This document shows positions 1 through 6,162 of a DNA stretch of 7,134 nt, in pieces (the stretch's first letter is position 1; every line of letters starts with the position of its first letter). The stretch covers positions 1 through 7,134 of the forward strand of contig CAIQJD010000437.1 in assembly GCA_903872005.1 (NCBI GenBank), in the 5' to 3' direction. The notes beneath the pieces are model-generated. The model worked only from the letters and a program-made list of their open reading frames with translations. It had not been told where the DNA came from and made no database searches. This DNA comes from an uncultured bacterium. GTDB taxonomy: Bacteria; Chloroflexota; Anaerolineae; JACIWP01. The translations under genes were made by a program, and so were the position numbers.

Positions 1-1
1 A

Positions 2-766
2 GCATTCCTGTACTCCATTGACCGTGACGCCTACGTCGCCAGCATCCTCAAGGGCTACGGCGCAGTGCGTAACAGCTTCAACGACGGCACGGCCTACGCC
101 TGCCCGACCATGGTCAATTACAAGTACGATCCCGTCAAGGCCGACGCGCTGTGGACAGAAGTCGGGTATCCGAAAGAGAAGCGCGGCGACCTGGTCATTG
201 ACCTGATGGCATGGCAGGGCATCAAGCCTCGGTTGGACTACATGCCCATCGCCCAGGAATACCTGCGCAAGCTCGGCTTCAAGGCCAACGTGGACATCAT
301 TGACAACGCCTTGATCACCGATTACACCCAGGGCGCCGGCCCGCGCGGCAAGGACTTCGACTTCCACGTGCTGCTCATCGGCCCCGGTGTGGATCCGGCC
401 GGCATGACCGCGTTCATGCTGCCCGACAGCACCTCTAACTGGGCCTACCGTACCTGGCCGGTGCGCCCGGATGCGACGACCGGCAAGAAGGCCGGCGTGA
501 AGCCCTACGAGAACAAGCGCATTACCGAACTGCTCGGTCTGCAGGCAAAGGAGACCGATCCTGCGAAGCGCAAGGCTTACTTCCAGGAAATTGACTGCCT
601 GTACAATAACGATCTGCCGACCCTCACCACCGCGGCGGCCTCGTTCGTGATTGGCACCAGCAAGCGCATGCAGGGCCTGGACTGGACCAATAATGCCGCC
701 CTGGGCAAGTACACTGAAATGTACAAACCCGGCGACTGGTGGATCTGGGACACGACCAAGAAGTAG
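2..766 (+). CDS. ABC transporter substrate-binding protein, family 5 (peptide/nickel type), C-terminal part
   Basis: The frame is open from the left edge, so the N-terminus and signal peptide lie outside the window; 254 residues are visible, about half of a usual 500-600 residue family member. The visible part opens with AFLYSIDRDAYVASILKGYG, which matches the family-5 pattern in which the ligand-binding region carries a run like 'A(L/I)xxAIDR..i...v..G.g', followed by a segment in which the protein is described as N-Y-x-Y-D-P-x-K-A, the usual 'Y.yDp.kAk.LL.eaGy' motif. Family members bind peptides, nickel, sugars or other solutes outside the membrane and deliver them to a DPP/OPP-type permease. 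The substrate cannot be read from this fragment. The tail ends in an aromatic-rich stretch (GDWWIWDTTKK). No permease or ATPase gene follows, so any transporter partners must lie to the left. The family call is strong; the ligand is unknown. Confidence 0.87.
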   Translation, partial: AFLYSIDRDAYVASILKGYGAVRNSFNDGTAYACPTMVNYKYDPVKADALWTEVGYPKEKRGDLVIDLMAWQGIKPRLDYMPIAQEYLRKLGFKANVDIIDNALITDYTQGAGPRGKDFDFHVLLIGPGVDPAGMTAFMLPDSTSNWAYRTWPVRPDATTGKKAGVKPYENKRITELLGLQAKETDPAKRKAYFQEIDCLYNNDLPTLTTAAASFVIGTSKRMQGLDWTNNAALGKYTEMYKPGDWWIWDTTKK

Positions 767-804
767 TGATGTAGCATACGTGGGCGTTTGACCCACCCTG
801 AACC

Positions 805-841
805 CTAGACCTCACAGGTCGCTGAGACCTGTGAGGTCTAG
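805..841. repeat. Perfect 16-bp inverted repeat after the substrate-binding protein gene
   Basis: The arm CTAGACCTCACAGGTC (805-820) is matched exactly by its reverse complement at 826-841, with a 5-base loop GCTGA between. It begins 38 bases after the stop codon at 766 and ends 14 bases before the ribosome binding site of the next gene. No T-run follows either arm, so it is not a classical intrinsic terminator. It could end or protect the upstream mRNA, or be one copy of a dispersed palindromic repeat. A weaker 5-bp stem (GTGGG/CCCAC, 780-796) lies just upstream. The rest of the 767-867 gap shows no gene or convincing promoter. Confidence 0.8.
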
Positions 842-855
842 CGCGAGATGGCGCC

Positions 856-861
856 GGGAGG
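856..861 (+). promoter_or_regulatory. Ribosome binding site fixing the GTG start at 868
   Basis: GGGAGG lies 6 bases before GTG at 868. An ATG at 866-868 is closer by eye, but it is in another frame and is followed directly by TGA (869-871), so it cannot start the gene. The GTG therefore decides the N-terminus. Confidence 0.75.
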
Positions 862-867
862 CCCCAT

Positions 868-1707
868 GTGATCATTGACTTTCACGTGCATCTTTTCCCT
901 CCAGAGGTGGTTGACCACCGCGAGGAATTTCGCGACAAGGATCCCTGGTTTGATCTGCTCTATGCCAATCCCAAGGCGATGATGGCGACGGCCGAGGACC
1001 TGATCCAGGCGATGGATGACGCCGGCGTGGACAAGTCGGTCGTTTTCGGCTTCAGTTGGTGCGATGCCAGCATCTGCATCATGGGCAATGACTATGTCCT
1101 GGATGCGCTGCGGCGCTATCCCGACCGGCTGATTGGCTATGCCAACATCAACCCGGCGCATGGGCCGGCGGCCGTACGCGAGATCCGCCGCTGCGTGGAG
1201 GCCGGCATGCGCGGCATCGGCGAGCTGATGCCCAACGGACAGGGCTATTCTCTGGATGACACCGAGCTGTTAGCGCCCATTGTCGCGGCGGCGCGCGCCG
1301 CCAATCTCCCGATTGTCACGCACACCAGCGAGCCGGTCGGCCACGAGTACACGGGCAAGGGCACGGTCTCGCTGAAGAGCATCTATCGCTTTGTGCAATC
1401 TTTCCCCGAAGCCACCCTGGTCTGCTCGCATTGGGGTGGCGGGCTGCCGTTCTACGAGCTGATGCCGGAGATGAAACGCGCGCTGCGCCACGTCTATTAC
1501 GATACGGCGGCTTCGATGCTGCTCTACGACGCGCAGATTTTCGCGCTCCTATACCCGCTGGTGGGCGACAAAATCCTGTTTGGCACCGACTACGCGTTGC
1601 TGCACCCACGCAAGTTCCTGGACTACATCGCCCAGAGCGGACTGGACGAGGCGGCGCGACGCGCCGTGCAGGGGGCGAACGCTGCGCGTCTCCTGGGGCT
1701 GACGTGA
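868..1707 (+). CDS. Amidohydrolase, Amidohydro_2-type TIM-barrel metal hydrolase or decarboxylase
   Basis: The 279-residue product has the size and layout of the Amidohydro_2 branch of the amidohydrolase superfamily. The N-terminal IIDFHVHLFPP supplies the first-strand HxH metal ligands (H6, H8). THTSEP gives H152, CSHWGG gives H188 as the probable conserved barrel histidine, and FGTDYAL gives D241, the usual catalytic aspartate on the last strand. The order and spacing fit an intact single-domain enzyme of 270-300 residues. There is no signal peptide, so it should be cytosolic. Relatives hydrolyse C-N, C-O or P-O bonds or decarboxylate aromatic or lactone acids (ACMSD-like); the sequence does not say which. 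The bridging lysine of dinuclear members is not evident; E119 in GIGELMP is the conserved-looking residue in that area. The gene follows the substrate-binding protein gene by 101 bases on the same strand and may share its catabolic job, but the hairpin between them makes co-transcription uncertain. Confidence 0.88.
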   Translation: MIIDFHVHLFPPEVVDHREEFRDKDPWFDLLYANPKAMMATAEDLIQAMDDAGVDKSVVFGFSWCDASICIMGNDYVLDALRRYPDRLIGYANINPAHGPAAVREIRRCVEAGMRGIGELMPNGQGYSLDDTELLAPIVAAARAANLPIVTHTSEPVGHEYTGKGTVSLKSIYRFVQSFPEATLVCSHWGGGLPFYELMPEMKRALRHVYYDTAASMLLYDAQIFALLYPLVGDKILFGTDYALLHPRKFLDYIAQSGLDEAARRAVQGANAARLLGLT

Positions 1708-1712
1708 GAGGA

Positions 1713-1771
1713 CGGATGCCACTACCTGTCGTGCCGGCGCACCGATAGCCGGCGGTATATAGTGGCATCCG
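1713..1771. repeat. Long-stem hairpin, 59-bp interrupted palindrome after the amidohydrolase gene
   Basis: CGGATGCCACTA (1713-1724) pairs perfectly with TAGTGGCATCCG (1760-1771). Inside it, CC (1725-1726) can pair with GG (1754-1755) across a TATA bulge, and two GCCGGC copies (1733-1738 and 1748-1753) can form an inner 6-bp stem with a 9-base loop. It begins 6 bases after the amidohydrolase stop codon and ends 13 bases before the putative -35 box of the next unit. There is no T-run, so if it ends transcription it does so in a non-classical way. A small mobile or dispersed palindrome is the alternative. Confidence 0.75.
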
Positions 1772-1783
1772 GCAGGGCAGAAG

Positions 1784-1812
1784 TTGACCGGCGCCGGCTT
1801 TTATGGTAAACT
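1784..1812 (+). promoter_or_regulatory. Candidate sigma-70-type promoter for the exported protein and adenine deaminase genes
   Basis: TTGACC (1784-1789) matches five of six positions of the -35 consensus. After a 17-base spacer, TAAACT (1807-1812) matches four of six of the -10 consensus. Transcription would begin near 1819, about 43 bases before the ATG at 1862. The region is the most AT-rich stretch in the neighbourhood. The placement is inferred from consensus only. Confidence 0.5.
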
Positions 1813-1832
1813 TAATGTTAAGATGTTACCAT
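1803..1832. promoter_or_regulatory. Operator-like two-part inverted repeat over the -10 region
   Basis: The outer arms ATGGTAA (1803-1809) and TTACCAT (1826-1832) are perfect reverse complements, and so are the inner arms CTTAA (1811-1815) and TTAAG (1818-1822), separated by TG. The two half-sites are slightly offset (1 unpaired base on the left, 3 on the right). At 30 bp, AT-rich and overlapping the predicted -10 and start site, it resembles a dimeric repressor site of the TetR, GntR or LacI kind. No regulator gene is in the window. As RNA it would form only a weak AT-rich stem. Confidence 0.5.
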
Positions 1833-1848
1833 CATGGCTCGGTATGCC

Positions 1849-1853
1849 GGAGA
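1849..1853 (+). promoter_or_regulatory. Ribosome binding site supporting the ATG at 1862
   Basis: GGAGA lies 8 bases before ATG 1862. An in-frame ATG at 1844 and a TTG at 1784 are possible earlier starts. The 1844 start would put this site inside the coding region and add MPENRT before the signal peptide. The TTG coincides with the predicted -35 box. Confidence 0.65.
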
Positions 1854-1861
1854 ATAGGACT

Positions 1862-3538
1862 ATGCGGCTCAGGATCGGTCTCATCGTGGCGGCGCTGGGC
1901 GTGGCGCTGCTTTGGCCGGCCGTGGCGGCAGCGACCACGCGCACGCAGACGCAGTGGAACGACTATGTGAGCAGCGCGGACGGTTGGGCCGTTCGCTATC
2001 CGATCCACTGGCACGTAAATCAGGGCGATCTCGGCCCGCTGCCGGCGCCCACAACGACGAAGTTCAGCACCTATACCGCCAACGCCGGCGCGAAGATCGC
2101 ACTGACGGCCGACGACGCCGAAGTCTGGATCATGGTCACCGACGCCGCTTCGACCGGCAACGTCGGCGCGGACTTCGCCAGAGCCGGCTATGCCGAGCGC
2201 AAAATGACGATCGCCGGCCTGCCGGCGACGCGCTACACGGCCGCGCAGCCGGCCTTCGGCGTGTACGACGCGGTGATCTTGCCGGCGCAGGGTCATGTCT
2301 ATCGCATCTATCTCAGCGCGTCCACCCACGCGTTTGACGATGTTTTCCAGACCATGCTCGACGCCTTCAGCATCAGCGTCAGCTATCATAGTGGGGCCGA
2401 CTTCGCGGCGCGCTATCCCGTCAGTTGGACGTTGCGCGAGGAGGATGGCGAGGTAAGCTTCGCGCCGGCCGATGCCGACGGACAGGCGCGTGTCAGTGTG
2501 CAATATGCTGAGAGTGCGCGAAGTGTCGAAGATTATCTGACCGGCCGGCTGGAACAGATGGCGAGCGCCGGCGCCATCGAGAAACTCGACAAGCAGACAG
2601 CGGCCATGACCCTCGGCGGCGCGCCGGCCCTCGGAATCAGCTATCGTTATACGCGCAAGTCGGATGGGCTGGAGATACGGGGCGTGGACGCCGGCGTCAA
2701 GGTCAGCAACCTCATGTATGTCGTCGGCTACCGCGCGCCGGCGGCGCAATACGAACGCTGGCTGCCGGCCTTCGAGCAGTTCGTCAAAGATTTCCGTCTA
2801 TATGCCCGGGTCACACTGGCAGATGTGCTGGCGCAGCCGCAGTCGTATGCCGACGCGGCCGTGACGCTGGCCGGCGATTTCCTCGGTTGGCGCAAGCCGG
2901 CGACAACCGAGGCGGCGGCCGCCGCGCCGCCTGTCACGCGATCCGATTGGCTGTTGCAGGACAAGAATCAGGTTATCTATGCGCAGGCCAATGTCAGCTT
3001 GAGCGCCGATAGCCTGGCGCTGGATCCCAGCGTGGCCGGCGATCCGCCCAGGCGGGTGCGTGTGGTCGCGCTGGTGCGTCAGACCGAGAAGGGACAGCCC
3101 TATCTGGAGCCATGGAGCATCTATCCGCAATTGGCCGGCGCATGGGTGCGCCGCGACGTCGGCGGCTCTGCGCTGGCTCTGGAGTTGAGCCAGGCCGGCG
3201 CGATGCTGTACGGACAGGCGCGCCTCGGCGCAGCGGGGGTCGCGCCGCGCCCCATCGCCGGCGCCGTGGTGAAGGGCGACGCTCTGCGTGTGAGAGCGAC
3301 CGATGGCGGGCCGTCCCTGGAGATTGAGGGGACGCTGGCCGCGGATGGGCGTTCACTCCATGTGACATTGAGCCAGGGTTCGGCAGCGGCTGAGCAGCTA
3401 TCCCTGAGCCTGGGCGAGCCGGCGCTGCCCATGACTGGCGCGGCGCTGTCCGATGCGCCCGTGGAGCCGTTGATTATGATCGGGATGCTATTATTGCTGG
3501 CCGGCGCTTTGGGTTTCCTGTTGACGCTGGCTGGTTAG
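1862..3538 (+). CDS. Exported protein with two PsbP-like repeats, an OB-like region and an LPxTG-like membrane tail
   Basis: No named family was recognised for the whole 558-residue product. Residues 1-24 form a signal peptide: MRLR, a hydrophobic core, then AVAAA before TTRT. Residues about 36-174 and 176-314 look like two copies of one alpha/beta unit. Each opens with a 'YP..W' motif (VRYPIHW at 44-50, ARYPVSW at 183-189) and ends with an 'F...l..F.i' helix-strand (VFQTMLDAFSI, FEQFVKDFRLY). This is typical of PsbP/Mog1-like folds. Residues about 317-422 resemble an OB-like module seen in secreted proteins: ADVLAQPQSYADAAVTLAGD, then TRSDWLLQDKNQVIYA, then a glycine-poor strand and a PYLEPW motif. 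Residues about 430-515 look beta-rich. The tail has LPMTG at 522-526, a 10-residue spacer and a hydrophobic segment to the C-terminus. The protein should be displayed outside the cell. Its function is unknown. The fold calls come from motif reading, not a profile search. The next gene, adenine deaminase, follows after 14 bases. Confidence 0.8.
   Translation: MRLRIGLIVAALGVALLWPAVAAATTRTQTQWNDYVSSADGWAVRYPIHWHVNQGDLGPLPAPTTTKFSTYTANAGAKIALTADDAEVWIMVTDAASTGNVGADFARAGYAERKMTIAGLPATRYTAAQPAFGVYDAVILPAQGHVYRIYLSASTHAFDDVFQTMLDAFSISVSYHSGADFAARYPVSWTLREEDGEVSFAPADADGQARVSVQYAESARSVEDYLTGRLEQMASAGAIEKLDKQTAAMTLGGAPALGISYRYTRKSDGLEIRGVDAGVKVSNLMYVVGYRAPAAQYERWLPAFEQFVKDFRLYARVTLADVLAQPQSYADAAVTLAGDFLGWRKPATTEAAAAAPPVTRSDWLLQDKNQVIYAQANVSLSADSLALDPSVAGDPPRRVRVVALVRQTEKGQPYLEPWSIYPQLAGAWVRRDVGGSALALELSQAGAMLYGQARLGAAGVAPRPIAGAVVKGDALRVRATDGGPSLEIEGTLAADGRSLHVTLSQGSAAAEQLSLSLGEPALPMTGAALSDAPVEPLIMIGMLLLLAGALGFLLTLAG
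3425..3535 (+). other. LPMTG plus hydrophobic C-terminal segment (sortase-signal-like)
   Basis: LPMTG (residues 522-526) is followed by AALSDAPVEP and a run of about 22 hydrophobic residues (LIMIGMLLLLAGALGFLLTL) ending in AG. The motif and membrane span fit a cell-wall sorting signal. The usual positively charged end (R/K) is missing, and the gap between motif and membrane span is rather long. The tail may therefore be a simple membrane anchor, or a non-canonical substrate. No sortase gene is visible. Confidence 0.5.
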
Positions 3539-3552
3539 AAAGGGTAGGGCGG

Positions 3553-5259
3553 ATGTTGGAACGACTCATCGCCGTGGCCAAGGGCGACGCGCCGGCCGAT
3601 TGGGTGCTCAAGAACGCGCGGCTGGTCAATGTCCTGACGGGAGAGATCCAGCGCACGCACATTGCTATGGTTGGCGGCCGCATCGTGGGGTGGGGCGACT
3701 ATGCCGGCCGCGAAGAGATGGATTTGCAGGGGCGCTGGGTCTGCCCGGGATTCCTGGACGCGCATGTGCACCTGGAGAGCAGTATGGTCACGCCGGCGCA
3801 GTTCGCGCGTGGCGTCCTCCCACGCGGGACGACTTGCGTCATCACCGACCCGCACGAAATCGCCAATGTCCTCGGCCTGGAAGGCATCCGCTACATGCTG
3901 CGCGCCAGCGCGGCGATTCCCCTCGATACTTTCTTCATGCTCCCTTCGTGCGTGCCGGCCACGCACATGGAGACGGCCGGCGCGCGCCTGACCGCCGCGG
4001 ACCTGCGCCAGTTGTTGGATGAGCCGCGTGTGCTGGGATTGGCCGAGATGATGAATTATCCCGGCGTGGTGCATGCCGCGCCGGCGGTATTGGACATGAT
4101 CCGTATGATCGGAGATCGCCCCATTGACGGCCATGCGCCCGGGCTGACGGGCAAAGCCCTGAACGCGTACGTTGTTGCCGGCATCCGCTCGGATCACGAG
4201 AGTATTTCTCTGGCGGAGGCGTTGGAGAAGCTGTGCGCCGGCATGCACATCCATATCCGTGAGGGCACGGCGACGCGCAATCTGTTGAGCCTGCTGCCCA
4301 TGGTGACGCCGGCCAATGCCTCGGGCTGCTCTTTCTGCACCGATGACCGCAACCCGGCCACGTTGCTGGACAAGGGGCATCTGGATGATCTCGTGCGCCG
4401 CGCGATATCCACCGGCCTGGATCCGGTCCTGGCGATTCAGATGGCGACTATCCACACGGCGCGGCACTATCGGCTATGGGATCGGGGGGCCATCGCGCCG
4501 GGCTATCGCGCGGACCTGGTGATCCTGGATGACCTGCGAACAGTGGCGATTTCCCAGGTGTTCAAGGATGGCCGATTGGCGGCGCGCGCCGGCGCGCTGG
4601 TCGAGCCGGAAGCGCTGCCGCCGGCCCCGCCTCTGGCTTCCACCATCCATGTCCGCTGGGAGGGGTGGTCGCTAGCGGTTCCGGCGCCGGCCGACGCGCG
4701 CCGACTGCGCGTCATTGGCATTATCCCCGACCAAATCGTCACGACGCGCCTGAGCATGGAGCCGACGTTGGATGCCGGCTGCGCCGTGGCGGACGCGCGC
4801 CGTGACTTGCAGAAGATCGCTGTGATTGAGCGGCATGCAGCTACTGGCAACGTAGGCATCGGTTTCGTGCATGGTTTCGGCTTGCAGCGCGGGGCATTGG
4901 CATCATCCGTGGCCCACGATAGCCACAATATCGTGGTGGTGGGGATAGACGACGCCGATATGCTGGCAGCCGCCCATGCGGTGGCGGATATGGGAGGCGG
5001 ACAGGCGGCCGTCGCCGGCGGTCAGGTTCTGGCGCGCGTGCCGCTGCCCATCGCCGGCCTCATGTCCGATCAACCCCTGGAAACGGTGCGCGCGCAGATC
5101 GAGGATCTGCTGCGCGTCAGCCATGTCCTGGGCTGCACGTTGGCCGATCCGGTGATGACGATGTCATTTCTGGCCCTGGCGGTTATTCCGACGCTCAAGC
5201 TGACCGATATGGGCCTGGTGGATGTGGAGCAGTTCGCTCTCACGTCGCTATGGGACTGA
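3553..5259 (+). CDS. ade: Adenine deaminase
   Basis: The 568-residue product has the full bacterial adenine deaminase length (B. subtilis-type enzymes are about 570-580 residues). It converts adenine to hypoxanthine and ammonia in the cytosol as part of purine salvage. A small composite N-terminal domain leads into the amidohydrolase barrel with the metal motif HVHLESS (H71, H73). The barrel continues with GLAEMMN (E165), DGHAPGL (H194), SDHES (H215) and CTDDR (D264), all in family order. The C-terminal third has the characteristic adenine deaminase domain: IERHAATGNVGIGFVHGFGL (426-445), VAHDSHNIVVVG (453-464) and the end TDMGLVDVEQFALTSLWD. Nothing is truncated. ATG at 3553 is preceded by AAAGGG at 3539-3544 with 8-base spacing. 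It lies 14 bases after the exported-protein gene, so it is probably co-transcribed with it from the promoter near 1784. Its stop is 1 base from the convergent patatin gene stop. Confidence 0.97.
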   Translation: MLERLIAVAKGDAPADWVLKNARLVNVLTGEIQRTHIAMVGGRIVGWGDYAGREEMDLQGRWVCPGFLDAHVHLESSMVTPAQFARGVLPRGTTCVITDPHEIANVLGLEGIRYMLRASAAIPLDTFFMLPSCVPATHMETAGARLTAADLRQLLDEPRVLGLAEMMNYPGVVHAAPAVLDMIRMIGDRPIDGHAPGLTGKALNAYVVAGIRSDHESISLAEALEKLCAGMHIHIREGTATRNLLSLLPMVTPANASGCSFCTDDRNPATLLDKGHLDDLVRRAISTGLDPVLAIQMATIHTARHYRLWDRGAIAPGYRADLVILDDLRTVAISQVFKDGRLAARAGALVEPEALPPAPPLASTIHVRWEGWSLAVPAPADARRLRVIGIIPDQIVTTRLSMEPTLDAGCAVADARRDLQKIAVIERHAATGNVGIGFVHGFGLQRGALASSVAHDSHNIVVVGIDDADMLAAAHAVADMGGGQAAVAGGQVLARVPLPIAGLMSDQPLETVRAQIEDLLRVSHVLGCTLADPVMTMSFLALAVIPTLKLTDMGLVDVEQFALTSLWD

Positions 5260-5260
5260 T

Positions 5261-6103
5261 TCAGGCGGCCGTGCCGGCCGGCCAGAGGATGCCCAGGTCG
5301 GCGCGCAGCTTGGGCAGTTGCGCTTCGGCGGCCTGCCGGCCGCGCGCTTGCATCTCGGCGACGTGACCGAAGTCCGTCAGACGGAATTGTTCCACGTCGG
5401 GCAGGATGACGCAATCGGCGAGTTCCGCCTCTCGGAGCGCGGTGTCCCCCAGCATATCCAGCGAGACCAGCCACATTTCCAGAAAGCTGCGCGGCCGGCT
5501 GCGCCGCCGCCTGGCGCTGTTCAACGTTGAAGCAATCACGTAGTCCGCGCCCATCTGGCGCAATAAATTGACCGGGATGTTATTCAGGACGCCCCCGTCT
5601 ATGAGCAAGCGATCCCCCCATTCGACCGGCGAGAAGATGCCCGGGATGGCGCAACTGGCGCGCACCGCATGGGCCACCGGGCCGGTGTTGAGCGTGACCA
5701 CTTCGGAGGTCAGGACGTCTACCGCCAACACGGCGAAGGGTAGCGCCAGCTCCTCAAAGGTCTTCCCGCCAATCGTCTCGTCCAGGTAGCGCTCCAACTG
5801 CGTCGTATCGAAGAGGCTCAGGCGCGGCCGGCAGGGACGCGCCACCTTGCGCCAGGTCATCTCGGCTGCCAGGGTCTGCATCTGGCTGAGGGGAACGCCG
5901 GCGCAGTAGAGCGCGCCCACGACCGAGCCGGCGCTCACGCCGGTCACGCAGTCGGGGCGAATCTGCTCGCGTTCCAGGACTTCCAATACTCCCAAGTGAG
6001 CCGCGCCGCGCGCCGCGCCGCCGGCCAGAGCCAGGCCGATGCGTCGGCTGGGCGGCGCTGGCGGCCGGCGTTTGGGCCACCAACGTGGTAATGAGATTGG
6101 CAT
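5261..6103 (-). CDS. Patatin-like phospholipase, RssA/NTE type
   Basis: The 280-residue product carries the complete patatin catalytic set. RIGLALAGGAARGAAHLG (21-38) is the glycine-rich oxyanion-hole loop with its arginine. GVSAGS (55-60) holds the nucleophile S57 in a G-x-S-x-G elbow. LLIDGGVLNNIP (166-177) holds the D-G-G motif with D169 as dyad partner. CAIPGIFSPV (151-160) before it is also typical of the family. Relatives are serine acyl hydrolases acting on phospholipids or lysophospholipids. There is no signal peptide; the short N-terminus is basic and proline-rich (PRWWPKRRPPAPP) and could touch the membrane. A run RRRRSRPRS lies at about 198-206. The start at 6103 is chosen because GAGAGGAG (6118-6111) sits 7 bases upstream. 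Longer starts at 6145 or 6337 lack such a site, and 6337 would overlap the upstream gene by 175 bases. It follows the GT39-type gene by 59 bases and is probably in its operon. Confidence 0.93.
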   Translation of the reverse strand: MPISLPRWWPKRRPPAPPSRRIGLALAGGAARGAAHLGVLEVLEREQIRPDCVTGVSAGSVVGALYCAGVPLSQMQTLAAEMTWRKVARPCRPRLSLFDTTQLERYLDETIGGKTFEELALPFAVLAVDVLTSEVVTLNTGPVAHAVRASCAIPGIFSPVEWGDRLLIDGGVLNNIPVNLLRQMGADYVIASTLNSARRRRSRPRSFLEMWLVSLDMLGDTALREAELADCVILPDVEQFRLTDFGHVAEMQARGRQAAEAQLPKLRADLGILWPAGTAA

Positions 6104-6110
6104 GGCTATT

Positions 6111-6118
6111 CTCCTCTC
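6111..6118 (-). promoter_or_regulatory. Strong ribosome binding site fixing the patatin start at 6103
   Basis: On the minus strand, GAGAGGAG precedes ATG 6103 by 7 bases. This is one of the best Shine-Dalgarno matches in the window and decides between the start at 6103 and the upstream in-frame starts. Confidence 0.8.
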
Positions 6119-6162
6119 GAAGCCTTCTACAAAGCGACTGATCATCGGGAAAACAGGATTCT

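Noticed and set aside
1784..1861. In-frame TTG at 1784 as start of the exported protein (584 residues)
   Set aside because: It would place non-signal sequence before the hydrophobic core, has no good ribosome binding site and coincides with the -35 box. ATG 1862 has GGAGA and begins a clean signal peptide.
1832..2749. Open frame of 305 codons on the minus strand opposite the exported protein
   Set aside because: It is an antisense shadow: Arg/His/Gly-rich, with no domain, while the plus strand has a signal peptide and repeats.
3539..3552. Purine riboswitch ahead of ade
   Set aside because: Only 14 bases separate ade from the upstream gene, and no aptamer-like fold fits there. The upstream leader at 1819-1861 is too short as well.
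3535..4467. Open frame of 310 codons on the minus strand opposite ade
   Set aside because: It lies wholly opposite a clear adenine deaminase, has His/Arg/Gln-rich composition typical of antisense frames in GC-rich DNA and shows no family motif.
5264..5288. Bidirectional terminator in the GC palindromes near the convergent stops
   Set aside because: The overlapping GCCGGC copies are short self-palindromes with no loop or T-run on either strand.
6104..6162. Separate promoter for the patatin gene
   Set aside because: TTGAAG near 6168-6163 on the minus strand has no acceptable -10 at the right distance. Co-transcription with the GT39-type gene is simpler.
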